A stretch of DNA of 64,000 nt from Proteromonas lacertae (lineage: Eukaryota > Sar > Bigyra > Opalinata > Proteromonadidae). Location of the stretch: positions 1-64,000 of the forward strand of contig NGBS01000307.1 in assembly GCA_002245135.1 (NCBI GenBank). Reading direction: 5' to 3'. A model generated the notes under the pieces. The model searched no databases. It was not told where the DNA came from and saw nothing but the letters and a program-made list of their open reading frames with translations. Of this stretch, positions 10,544 to 23,313 are shown one piece after another (the stretch's first letter is position 1; each line of letters opens with the position of its first letter). The translations under genes and the position numbers were made by a program.

Positions 10544-13500
10544 TTATATTGTTTCTTCTGATGCAACAGTTGAGCTTACAGTTGATACTGTATTAAGTAT
10601 TCTTTCAGTCCTTTCCGTTCTCTCAGTTCTTTCATTTTCATTTGATTGAGATGAATTAACAGTAGTATTATTAGTAGTGGTGTTTGCTGTTTTGCTTTTC
10701 ATACGTGTAGGAGTTGTTGCTGTTGATGATGGTTTTGGTTTTTTAGTCTTTCGCTTTTTTCTATTTTTCTCTCCTAATACTCTTTCATTCCATTTTGACA
10801 ATCCCACGATTAATAAAGTCAATAAAACCATACCAACTAATGTAGAAGAAACAACAACAACAATAATAATGAGAACTGAAATATGACATTCATCTGCTAG
10901 GAATCCCCACTCTGGTTCATTGTTTTTATTAACCAAACATGTTCTTGTTCTACTACCAGAATCAGTTGAATCACATTTTAGCACTTTTGTTGTATTCATT
11001 TCCGTCATTGGAAATCCTCTATCTGCTGGACAATATAACACTTTAACACCTAAAATAAAATCATATTTATCAGCATAATAAATGTTTTGAATTGTTAAAG
11101 TAAACATTGTCATTGGAGATTCTTCAACTGGAGTTCCTGATATTTCACCACTACTTGTATTAAATACTAAACCTTTTGGTAATGCTAATGTGATGGAGTA
11201 TCTAATGTTACTACCACAAGCAGGGAATAGAATATGTTTTGGAACTTTAACTCCTTTATAAAATATAATTGTATTATTTTTTATTATTTCTGTTACTACA
11301 AATGGTTTTTGTTTATATTCATAATTGAGATTAAACATTAATCTAATTGTTTTTAAACTATTCATTGCTATTACAGAATATCTCCTTTCTGTTTGGGTTG
11401 GTAAATTTAAGATGTATCCTGAGATTGTTCCATTTGTATCAGCGAATGATAATCCTTCTGGAAGATCTATTCATAATAATTATTATAACAAATATAATAT
11501 ATATACCATCTGGAATTAGTCTGTAATTAATATTTGGGCCAATCACATTGTAGAATTTGTAATTATTATATACAATACCTGGATAAATTGTTATTGATTC
11601 TTCTTTATCTATTAAGATTGGATAATCAGGTTCAACAACACCAATATTAACTGTAATATAGATTGATGAATATGAGTTTGAAATCATGAATTTAACTGGT
11701 TTTGATTTGATAAGACTACTTGCTTTTCCTGATATTAAGCCAGTATCTTTATCTATGAATAACTCTTCAGGCAATTCTAATATAAAAATATAAAAACTGT
11801 ATATATGTATACTATCTACAATTGAATATCTCAATGATTCACCTGTTACTACAAATAGAGACACATTTTTATAATTCTCAGCCATTATGAAATCATAGTT
11901 TTCTTTTTGTGTTACAAGTGTTGGATAATTACATAATTTGATTGAAATTTTGACTGAAACACTAACAGTTCCATTTGAATTCTTTACTATTATCTTATAA
12001 AGATCTTTAGAACTCTTAGATGCAACTCCTGATAAAGTTCCACTTATTTCATCTAAATATAAACCATCAGGTAAATCTATTATTCATTATAAACAATTTT
12101 AAAAAAATACTTGGATTTATTGAATAACTTATATTATTACCATATGCTAGAATTATTTTTTTATCCTTATATTTTTCACCTGTAATTAATTCTAAACTCT
12201 CATTTATTGCTGTTATGGATGGTATAGAATGATATCGAAATATAAACATAACATTAACTGTTATTTCACCATAATTATTTGTTGCTTTTATAATATATTC
12301 TTTTGACTCATATATATCATCTATAATGCCAGATATTTCTCCATTTGAAGTGTTTATTATCAAACCATTCGGAAGTGATGGAGAGACTGAATAAACACAA
12401 TTTGAACATGATATTCTAGCTAAAATAGATTTTACAGGATGTCCAACTATTATTTCTATACGATTTTTAGAATCTAACAATATTGGCGACATGTTACAAT
12501 GATTCTCAATTTCATTCCATATATTCTCCTTACAGACAAACTTCCTCAAACCTGATTGACTATTTGGACAATTCACTGTCTCAATTTGTTCTGGATTTCC
12601 ATTTGGTAGTATACCATCAATACTTTTACAATGAACATCTTTGCAAACCCAAAAACCAATATCTGAAACACTCATAATATTATTAGTTGGTCCATAATTC
12701 TGTATTTGTGTTATATTTACTCTTATTTTATTGTAACACTTTGTATCATCCAAATGAATATCTTTCATTTGTCCAGCAGAATCCCATTCAATATCATTAT
12801 ATTCAGCAAACTTAATCCATTCATTATCATAGTTACTATTACCTTCAAAACTAATATCTTTCACATATGATTTAACATTATTCGAATTACTATTTGTAAT
12901 AGTTATTGTATTGATATAAAAATGAGAAAATAATCCAAATGAATAAATAACCCAACCATATATGTTATACGGCCCATTGATTGGATATTTTTCTTCCCAA
13001 ACTGTATCTGGATTATTATCAAAACCATATCTTTCCATATTCTCATTATTCCTAGAATAATCAGATGATTCAAGTATATAACCTCCAAATCCATTCAGCG
13101 GAGTACAATAAGGAGTTTCATCGTAATATTCACCTCTAAAGTTTATAAATATCTTTTGTGATGATGGTAAAACAATAGATTTAATTGGATTAGAAAATAA
13201 CTCTATTGCAACTAATGTAAAATCAGTTCCTAACATATATGTTGGAACTACTAAATAAGTTGTGTTTGTATAAGTATCTAAGTTATAAATTTCTGTTGTT
13301 TTATTGTAGAGTATTTTACCATTAATGTACAATATAAAATCATATTCTGTTATTATGCTGATAAATGAAGATGAGAACATTGAAGTAGAATTAATGTCAA
13401 TTGATGTTCTAGCATATAAATGTTTATCATATGGAATTGCAAACAAATTCTTAAGTTTATCAATTCCCCAATTGTGTATGAAATTATAATCATTCCAACC

Positions 13501-16500
13501 TTCTTCATATTTGTAAGAATACTCAAATTCTGTATTGATACTTATCATATCATACACTATTCAATAATAAATAAATGACATATATATATATATATATATA
13601 CAATGTAAATGAAGTGTTTTCTCAACTGGATCTGACTTTGTCATATAGAAATTATTTTCTAAATTATCATAACTTGAAAAAGCAATATATCCATTACCCC
13701 AACTATCACAACTGCCTTTGCTTAATACTAATTCATAATCACCGTCTTTAATACAATAATTATTAATGTATTTCTCATTATTTTCTGATGCTGTAAAACT
13801 TCCTAACACATTTTCTTTGCTTTTTAATATATAATTCATACAGTTACTATCTTCTTTAGATATTACAATAAGACTAATTGGCTTTAAGTTATTATTTAGA
13901 CAAGATAGTGTAAAGTCTTGTGCAGTTGATCTTAACTCGATTGTAAATGGAAGCGAAACACCAACATTATTTACTGCAGTAATTGTATAGCTATAATAAT
14001 AAGAATATAATATATACTTTCTCTGTAACATTGATAAGAATACTCCATTTATCATTCCTGATGATTCATCAAAATTAACATCATCTGGAAAATAGTTTGG
14101 TTTGACAATAAACTTTTCAACATAACCTCTAACAGTTGGTATTATTCTAATATTCTTGTTTATAGGATAAACAAAATGATCACTTGGATATGATAGAATT
14201 GGTAAAATTGGATCTATTTATATATATAAATACAACCATAATTATATATATATATATACTTGTATCAAATGCAATTGGTTGTGTAAATGTTTCAAATATA
14301 TAAGAATATGATAATATTCCATCAACATATAATTCCATTTTCACTGGCACATCAATACTAACATCAACAGAATGAGTATAAACAGTCTTTGGATAACATT
14401 TAGAAACTGAATCAACAGGATCATTAGGATTTAGTTCTTGTGATGTAATTACCTCATTATTATGCAATAATTTGAATACTATCTTCTCATAAGTTGGATC
14501 ATACACTTTATCAACTGTATGAGTAAATACATAACGATGTTTATTCATCAGTTTCTGAACAACTTGAACTTAAGATGATTGGAATAACAAAATCGATATA
14601 ATCATCATCTCTATAGCCTCTTATATATAAATATAATGGAGATAAATCTGATCTAACTAACCCAGAAATAGTATTATCTGATGATTTAAATGATAAACCT
14701 TTTGGTATTCTACTTAATATTTCCATTGAATTGATTGTACCATCAACAGATGCTATTTGTAAATTTGTAGATGAACCTTTAATAAGTGTAAGCTTGTCTG
14801 TAAAAGTTTCACCAGTATCTCTATCAACTATTTTGATTGTTGTTGTGATTATTTCTTCTATTCATAATAAATATAATATATAAAATATATATACTATGAA
14901 CTGCAATAGAAATTGGTATATCAACACTCTTATCATTCACTATATCTTTCGCTTTGACAGTATAAAACTTAATATATCCATTCTGATAAGTCAATGGTTT
15001 TCCACTAATATCACCGGTTGTACTATCAATAACAATACCATCAGGTAATGGCGGATAAACTGTAAATGAATTAAATTGAGATGGTTTATCTACTATTGCA
15101 TTTGGATATGATATTAATTCATTCACTTTATATGTATATAGATAATATTTGTAATATAAATCTCCAAATACATTACCTATTCATTATAATCATATATAAT
15201 ATATATAAGATAATAAATATACTATAACTATTATCAAAGAAGTTATTATAATTGACATCATCTTCATGTTTCCATTCTAAAGTGAATATAGTGTTACCAT
15301 TATCATGATTAAATATCAATTCATAATAATAATATTCATTTCCTAATGATACAGTGGTATATTCTTCAATATCACTTTTTTTATTGTGTAATATATATAA
15401 TATATTATTTATATATAAATAAACATAACTGGATGTCTTTAATTTGATTATATAATTCCCTTCATTGTGGTACATATATATAACTATTGATTCGCATTAT
15501 AAAATCTGTTGCAAATATATTAGAAGCACCTAACCAAGGTGGAATAATTGGAATATTAACATTCTTTAAATAAAATGTGTAATAGATATTTGAATTACTT
15601 TTATTTTCAGTAGTTAAGAAGTTATCAACAACAATTAGGCTTTAACATTGATAATACAACACCATTTTTTAATATTTTTTTATTTTCTACTACTTCCAAA
15701 GTAAAATGAACCATATTTGTTATAGAATTGGAGTTTTCACACATTATACCAAACATTTTTCTTTCTTGTAATTCTGTTGCACTTCCCATAATACAGTTAT
15801 CATGTATGTAAAGACCATTCGGCAGATTTGGATAAGTATAACACCTGTTAGCATCCCCATGCTCAAATCTAAATTCTATCTTGTAAAAATGATTAATTAA
15901 AAGCCTGTGATCAAGCTTTGATAACTTCAACTTGATCACTGGGTCATTTTCTGTTGCAATGTAATATAAGGGTAGTGGCAATTTTTCAACAGTATTAGGC
16001 AGTGTGTATGTATAAGAAAATCTCCAGTCTTTAGATTCTGATCCCTTATAGTAACTAATTTCTATCTGGTGATAGCCTTGTGACAAATAAATCAATTTCT
16101 TAAATACATGTTCATATCCATCACATATTTGATAATTGTATATGATTTCTTTGCCATCTAGAGTCATTTTTGTTCCTTGATCGGCTTGACTAAAAAAAGA
16201 GTAATATCCACATGTAGATGCATAAAATAAACCACTAAAATCGATATTGAAGTGTTTAACAAAATAAGTATCGATGAAGGGAAATCTCATCATAAAACCA
16301 TTGTAAGAGCTTAATGTATCAATATTATCGATTATACCAGTATATTCTGGCTGTGATTCATAATTTTTGGACGATTCTGGACCATCTAAACAAGTAAATT
16401 CCTCTTTATTAGTAATATTGAAATGTAAGCCTCTTCTGTGATTTGTATTCATTTGAATAGCAACAGTTATATTGTATGAAGCACTTCCTTCCTCATTACT

Positions 16501-17110
16501 TGCGGTTATAGTGATTCTAGAGAAATAAATGATACTAATACATACACTATTGATGGATATAAAAAATAATTAGTAAATAGCAACTTTCCTGTGTTTCTTT
16601 CAATAGAGATTGTTGGAATAGAAAGATCTTGTTTGTCTGTCTTTAGAGTGAAGCTAAATAATTATATAAATATAAATCATACTCTGATACTAATACATCA
16701 CTATCACAATAATAAGATGCAGTTAATGGGCTTCTAATATAGAGATATTCAACTCCACAATTGACATAGTTTGGCTTTTCCCACTTATGAACTGTCGGTG
16801 TACGTGAATTTCCTAAATTAATAATACTAAAATCATCAAATATACCATTATTGTGTTCATTATCTGGTATTGGATGAATTGTATTTTCAAGCATTTTGGA
16901 AATAATCTGCTGCTTATATAAAGTAAATTCAGCTAAATTTTCACATATCTCAGTCATCCTTCTTCTCAGTAACATTTTCGGTAGATTTGATGTGGAAGTA
17001 TTATTAACCTTTAAATTTTGATTAGCAACATCTGAATTTATTTTCATTCCATAAACATCAACAGGAATGAAAGAGAATAGCAATAAAAAACAGAAAAACA
17101 AACAAAACAT
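10544..17110 (-). CDS. Large type I membrane protein: PA14-, Ig/cadherin- and discoidin-like domains
   Basis: Eleven exons: 16683-17110, 16546-16653, 15223-16516, 14895-15176, 14260-14857, 14018-14213, 13602-13990, 12111-13556, 11813-12076, 11507-11776, 10544-11466; about 2,064 aa. It opens with a signal peptide (MFCLFFCFLLLFSF). A PA14-like module follows (FSGLFYASTCGYYSFF, then YHQIEISYYKG), then a second one near 15.4 kb. At least eight He_PIG/dystroglycan-type units show LPDGL…ISGT…YTITA patterns. A discoidin-like galactose-binding segment lies near 12.6-13.1 kb. Near the C-terminus is one membrane helix (VLIIIVVVVSSTLVGMVLL), then a basic Thr/Ser-rich cytoplasmic tail. Phases close only if three +1 frame changes are allowed (near 15,460, 15,625 and 14,541). 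Probably a cell-surface adhesion or carbohydrate-binding receptor; ligand unknown. Confidence 0.8.
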
Positions 17111-17368
17111 GGTTTTTGAAAAATATATTTTTGATGCACCTTAAAAAACAACAATAATAATCCCTTTAAATAGTGTAGATAAATGCAGAATTATGTAAGG
17201 TTACTAGTAAGCATAGAATGCTAAGCAATATCTGTCTGAGTAATAGCAAAAAAATGAAAAAGAACAAATACAAAACCATCTTTTTTTCATACCCCACAGT
17301 TCTAGATTTTTCATATTTTGGATATAAGATATCCACAGTATAATAGGTGAAATCGTTCAGACTAAATA

Positions 17369-20249
17369 ATGTCAGTCGATATAGAACGTTGCAGAGATGA
17401 TGGATACAAATCTGTTTATTTATCGTTGAACAGAATAACAAAAATAAAATCTATTGTAAAAATTATAAAGGCAGCAAGTGTAAATAATGCCAATAAATAT
17501 GTATAAGATTTTATATTACTGTTATATCGCTAGTTGTGTTATATGCCATTAAGACACAACCATCTTGTTGTATTAAAAGAAGTAAAATATGAACAAAACC
17601 AAATATATATTAAAATGCCATTTCTACATCAATTTAGTATAGATAGTTATAATTCACTGAATCTGGTGAGTAATATACTTTTACCGATTTGTGAAGGACT
17701 TAGATACATTCATTCATATGAAATTATACATGGTAGTCTCAAACCAAGCAATTTGTTTGTTGATGATTCAGGAACTATGTTAGTGAGTGATATTTGGCAT
17801 AGATTCTTATATCCTCAACATATTTATAAATTGTCAATGAACAATTTGTACTATAGTAGCCCTGAAATTATGGAATCAAAATCAATTACTCTATCCTCTG
17901 ACATATGGAGTTTTGGTGAAATAATATGCTATTGTTTCAACCATTGTAATGATATAATCCATTCAAAAAACATAAAGGATTTGTATAAAGAGATTTATAA
18001 TCTGAAAAATAACTTAAACATTAATTTAACACCTCTTTTCTTTCAACCCACATTAAGAAAGATGTTTTCAGTCAATCCAACAGAAAGACCATCTTTAGAA
18101 GAAGTATATAATCAATTGAAGAAATTGATATTTGAAAATTGTATAATTTATAATACTCTTATATTAATATAGTATCTTCTGAAGATTTATTCATGTTATT
18201 AGATGAATGTGAAGATTACGTTAACGATACAGATTCATATGATAATTTAGCACATTATTGCCTTTCTAATAATGACTGTTTTCTACAATTAATTGATAGA
18301 ATAAACAATTGTAACAATTATAAAGAGTCATTTAGAAAAATATTAATGAATGTAGGATTGAAGGATAGAGAGAAAAAAATATACATATTAAAACATCTAA
18401 AGTATAATATATACACACAAAAGTACTTTAATATGCTAAAATTAATATCAAATGATAATGAAATTGAAATTGGTATATTTTATAAATATATATAGAATAA
18501 CTATATTTTTTTGATAGATTATGATAATAATAATTCTACTCCATTGTTTTATACCAACTGTTGTAAGAATATTGTATATAGTTTGATAATAAAGAACTCA
18601 AAACCTAATATAGTAATCAAATCATATTATCAATTATCACACTTATTATATCAATTCACCAATTTAAAACAATTAACTATTAGTAATGTTAAATTAAATA
18701 ATCAAATGGAAAAGATATTCTATTCAATTGTTAGTAGAAACTCACAGTTAGTTGATTTAAAATGTTCTGATATGTGCTTAATAGATGTAAAATTGAATTA
18801 TCTAAAGTATTCACTCTTATTATTCACAAATCTAAAAAAATTGTCAGTTTCATCAGATAAAATCAGTGATGACGTTGTTGACTTAATATTACCTTATGTT
18901 ACATCTTTGCATAATTTAAAGGAATTGAATATCAGTCATAATAACATAAAAGCATTGACAAATTTACCTCCACAAGTTGACAATCCAACATCTTCATCGC
19001 TCTCGTTATTATCTTCATCATCAGCAGGAGCAACAACACAATCTTTAACAATGTCAACTCCAAGTAATGTTCAATCACTATTATGTAATAATGAAATAAG
19101 AAAATATCCATTTCAACCTGAATTATTTCATCCAATATTTTCACTTAATCACCTTGAGAGACTCAATTTAAGCTGTATTTTATTTTATTTTTATATATTA
19201 TGCTAGATAATCAAATTGATGATAAATTCTTACCAAAACTATTCAAAATAATTCCAACTTACCACTTGAAATCAATTGATATATCAGCCAATTCATTTTG
19301 TGATGTAGGATTTGTATTATTCTGCTCTTTATTATCAAAAATGCCACAACTTGAAGATTTGAGTTTTGATTCTAATAAATTATCTGATGCAAGTATGAAT
19401 TCCTTTGCTACACATCTATCAGATTTACCTAATTTAAAATCACTCAAAATTGGCTCATTTCTATTCTTTAGAAGTCCAATAGGTGATGGAAGTATTGATA
19501 AATTTAGCTATTATTTATCATGCATTCCTAAATTAGAAGTATTAACAATAACTGATACTGATATGACAGATGATGGATTCTTTTCAATAAGTGAACAATT
19601 CTCATCAATTACTAATTTACAGAAATTGACAGTTACATGTATGTTTTATTTTTTCTATTTTTATAATATCTATTTTTAGTTCGTAAATCAACTCCATTAG
19701 TGTTTAAAGAAATATGTTCTACTTTATACAATTTCAGTAATTTAAAACTATTAGATTTATCATGGAATGAATTAGGTGATACTTTTATATCAATATTATC
19801 TCAATATTTCAGTATTATATCAGGTTTAGAATTATTGGCATTAAATGAAAATTGCATAAAGGATATCAGTCTCAAAGCTATTTCTAAGAATATTCATTAT
19901 CTAAGTAGTCTACAAGAATTATACTTAAGTAGAAATAGTATTGAAGATGAAGGAGTGTTAGATTTATCAAAACACTTTTCTTCAATACAAAAATTGAAAA
20001 CATTAGATTTATCGAGTATATATATCATATCTATTTATAGTTAATATGATAAGTAATAAAGGTATAATGTATATGGCAGAATATTCTTCATATTTGATCA
20101 ATTTGGAATGTTTATCTTTTGCTTTTAATAGAAAATTAACAAGTTCATCTACTAATGATTTTGTTAAGATTATTACTCAATTAGACAAGTTAGAAAGATT
20201 ATATGGTGCTATTGATTTACCTGAAGATATTTTAATTAGACTGAAGTAA
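17369..20249 (+). CDS. Pseudokinase-leucine-rich-repeat protein (890 aa)
   Basis: Seven exons (17369-17500, 17534-18140, 18173-18472, 18518-19174, 19207-19638, 19680-20015, 20041-20249), introns 25-45 nt, all phases consistent. The N-terminal third is kinase-like: MPLRHNHLVVLKEV, then IHGSLKPSNLFV in place of the catalytic HRD..N loop, VSDIW in place of DFG, and an intact YYSSPEI (APE-like) and SSDIWSFG. The catalytic Asp of HRD is replaced by Ser and DFG is lost, so catalysis is unlikely. The remainder holds about a dozen LRRs of ribonuclease-inhibitor type (LKELNISHNNI, LKLLDLSWNELGD, LQELYLSRNSIEDEG). No membrane helix is seen. Probably a cytosolic signalling scaffold. The ATG at 17369 is chosen because exon 1 splices in phase into the kinase core. 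Confidence 0.85.
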
Positions 20250-20392
20250 ATGAATTGAAGAATGCTAGTATAACATATTTATATTATATCTAATTATATG
20301 AGATAACTGCTTGTTAGTGTTAAAAAAAATAACAGTTTGATTACCCACAAACCGAAATACCGAACATTTAGATTTTAGCGTCTTTTTTATGA

Positions 20393-21056
20393 ATGAAATA
20401 TTATAAAGATATAAATTGTGTGTTATTGGGGTATATCAGTTTTATTATATTGTTATAGAAGCTATGGGGTAGGAAAAACAAAATTGGTGACTAATATACA
20501 TGGTCCTCAAAAAGAATTGGCAGAATATCTGATTGATTGCGAGTATTATACTCTAAATTTTCATTTTATTGATTTAAATTGTATAAATTATGTATTTTAT
20601 TTTTATCAGTAATAAACGGTAAAGAAGAATTTCATTTGCCTTTTGAAGGTGAGCCGGAAGTAGTGATATATATGTTTTCATTGATTTCATCAGTTTCTTT
20701 TTCTGATGTTGTTAATACAGTATTTTGATAATTATCTTATCTTATAATATATTAGTGGTGTAACATACTTCCAAAATATGAAAAAACGAAATATATCTTG
20801 TTAGGTACAAAGGTGGATAAGAGAAAAGAGGATGAAAAGAAACATATCAGATATTTTGATGTATATAATTACTGTATGATATAATTGGCAATTATAGGGA
20901 CTTAGAATGTCGAAAGAACTTATGTGTGCTAAATATATGGAGTGTGATTTTACTATGGGAGATGGAATTAAAGTTTTACATATGGTTAAGAATTTGTTAT
21001 TAGCAGATCATTCAAATGAAGCTAAGAAGATTAAGAAAAAGTGTATTATAATGTAA
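20393..21056 (+). CDS. Divergent Rho-like small GTPase lacking switch II, with CAAX end
   Basis: Five exons (20393-20430, 20459-20580, 20610-20719, 20756-20860, 20898-21056) give 177 aa. G1 is good (LLGSYGVGKT). G4 is LLGTKVDKR (canonical N/TKxD) and G5 looks like MECDF for the Rho ECSA. The last residues KKKCIIM are a basic patch plus CAAX box, so prenylation and membrane targeting are likely. The segment that should carry DTAGQE is replaced by INGKEEFHLPFEGEPEVVIY, so the G3/switch II catalytic motif is missing. GTP binding may persist, but hydrolysis is doubtful. The protein shares the order of beta strands with Rho proteins (SLISSVSFSDVVNTW). It could be a pseudo-GTPase, or an unrecognised exon could be missing. 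Confidence 0.75.
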
Positions 21057-21160
21057 ATTAATATATCAATTCCACAATTTAATTAATTTAACATATATAA
21101 CAAAATAAAGTAAGTAATAAATCATTAATAATAAAGTGAATTAAAAATAAGTTAATGTCA

Positions 21161-21866
21161 TTACTTATCAAGTTGTTTTTGGAGATTATCCTAAATTATA
21201 AATATATATATATATATATATATACAATAACAGCTAGTATATTTTGAAGCGATTCTGCATATATCTTTTTCATTTCATCCAAGTCAACATTCTCAACTGT
21301 ACTTTCTTCAACTAATTTCCCATCTCCTATTCTCAATTTAGGATCGACTTTGATTTTATCTAGAACATAAACAGAATTGTCAGTAACTGCATGAAGATAT
21401 CCAAATGGATGTCTAAGCAAAAACAACAATAATTTCTTTTCTTTATCAGCGTAATGATCTAATTCATATTGTATAATATATTTAATAACGTCAATAGAAT
21501 CTTTCCATAATCCTCTTAATCGTGCAATTGGATACTCTTGAAGTGTTTCTGTATTCTGGTATGAAATCAACTGTTTCAAATCTTCCAGTTATTGAGGTAT
21601 ATAAATGTGGTATATCTTTTAAAAAATAATGAATAAAATGTCTATGAGATAAATAGAAAAAACATACCTGTGAATAGGAAGAACATTTTTCAATAAATCA
21701 ATTCTAGCATATTGATTCTACAAAATAATTATCATTTAAATACAATTTGAAGTTTCAAAACTGGCCATTGATTATCAAGATGTAAGTAGGATGGTTTTAC
21801 TGTTGTTGGAGATATGCTATAAGGAGTAGGTTCTGTTCTTGTTTTTATTGGTGTAACATCAGACAT
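21161..21866 (-). CDS. Unknown protein, about 205 aa (one frame break)
   Basis: I do not recognise this family. Four exons: 21744-21866, 21668-21717, 21226-21641, 21161-21190, introns of 26, 26 and 35 nt. It starts MSDVTPIKTRTEPTPYS and ends NLQKQLDK. The middle is helical and hydrophobic (ELDHYADKEKKLLLFLLRHPFGYLHAV). Exon 3 needs a +1 frame change somewhere between about 21,580 and 21,490: the upstream frame carries LKDIPHLYTSIT and the downstream frame carries IDVIKYIIQYELDH, and no intron joins them. Downstream of the break the frame is open for over 120 codons. No signal peptide. Start choice is the first ATG after the upstream AT-rich spacer. Confidence 0.55.
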
Positions 21867-21984
21867 CTTCAAGAGATATTTCAAAAACGAATATTTTGTT
21901 GTTTCGAAACGGATATGTTTTGATTAATTTTAAACAACCAAATCTTTTAACACTACAATTACAATAAATAAGAAGTATTATAAA

Positions 21985-23150
21985 TTATGAAAATTGTTCA
22001 AAAAAGTCAGATAAAGCAGCTTTTTGGAATTTTTCTTGTAAATTGTTTATAATTTCATCTAAACCAATTCCAGAGAGAATCTTATCATATCCAAAAAATG
22101 ACATCCCAATTCTATGATCTGTAACTCTATCCTGATTCTTATTATAAGTTCTTATTCTTTCACATCTTTTCATTGTTCCAATCTGAGAAGATCTTAGTTT
22201 CTCAATTTCTAATTCCTTCTTTTCTTGTTCATGTTTATACACTCTTGATAATAAAATAGACATTGCCTTCTCTCTATTTCTTAACTGACTTCTTTCATCT
22301 TGTATAGCAACTGCTATACCAGTTGGAATATGTGTTATTCTTACAGCACTTTCTGTTTTATTCACACTTTGACCACCAGCTCCAGATGATCTATAAACAT
22401 CAATTCGAAGATCTCTAGGATTTATTACCAAATCTACATTATTAATCTATTTTATAACAATAAATAATTATATAATTATAACTAAATACTTTTGGTAAAA
22501 CTACAACACTCATTGTACTAGTATGAGTTCTATTAGATACTTCAGTTATTGGTACTCTTTGTACACGATGAACTCCAGATTCATATTTCAATCGCTTATA
22601 TACATTTTCGCCAACTATTGATATTATTCCTTCACGTAGACCACCAACTGTATTGTAATTTAAACTAAGGGTTTCTACTTTCCATTTGTTTTGTTCTGCA
22701 TATTGAATATACATATTGTATATATCAAATGCAAATAAACCTGCTTCTTCTCCGCCTGCTCCTGGTCTAAATTCCATTATTGCATTTTTATCATCTGCTC
22801 TATTTAAATATTATATAAATTAATAATTTTAAATACTCATCTTTTGGTAATGATTGTATAATAACCTCATCTTCTATTTCCTCTAATTTTGTTTTGGTTT
22901 GCTCTTTTTCTTCTTCAGCCATTTCTTTTATCTCACTTTCACATTTTGGATCTTTTATCATTACGTCTAATTCTCTAATTTCATTTTCATAATTCTTATA
23001 TTTATTCATTAATACAGCAAATGATGATAATTTACCAGCTTCCTTTGATAATTTAACAAAATCTTCTTGTGAAAGATCTGGACTTTCTATTTCTTTTTGT
23101 AGTTCATTGTAATGACTAATATTAAATACAATAGAACATACTCTAAGCAT
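21985..23150 (-). CDS. MTRF1-like: Mitochondrial-type class I peptide chain release factor RF1
   Basis: Terminates organellar translation at UAA/UAG by hydrolysing peptidyl-tRNA. Three exons (22837-23150, 22490-22799, 21985-22446), introns 37 and 43 nt, 361 aa, close to bacterial RF1. Visible landmarks are the domain 2 core [17 protein letters not shown], the codon-recognition segment [18 protein letters not shown] carrying the RF1-type PxT tripeptide (PIT), and the catalytic GGQ in [13 protein letters not shown]. This is the bacterial/organellar type, not eRF1. The N-terminal 25 residues ([12 protein letters not shown]) could begin a short targeting signal but are not strongly amphipathic. 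Its presence implies an organelle genome that still makes proteins. Confidence 0.93.
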
Positions 23151-23313
23151 CCATACAAATAACTCTTTAATTTATTATTTAGTATCGATTTGTAACGTTT
23201 CTGAATTACAATTTTAGATCTTAATAAAAGAGATCGAGAGAAAAATGAAAAAAACATGAAAGAAGTAATTCTGACATGTCAAATAGTAATTTTGTGTAAT
23301 TTTGAGAAATTGA

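Noticed and set aside
14541-14570. A 15-nt intron (GTTCAAGTTGTTCAG) instead of a frame change
   Set aside because: It would restore a frame and cannot be excluded, but no other intron here is under 25 nt and its ends do not match the GTAT…TAG pattern.
17166-17441. 91-codon minus-strand ORF with a hydrophobic segment
   Set aside because: It overlaps the well-supported first exon of the pseudokinase-LRR gene and shows no conserved feature.
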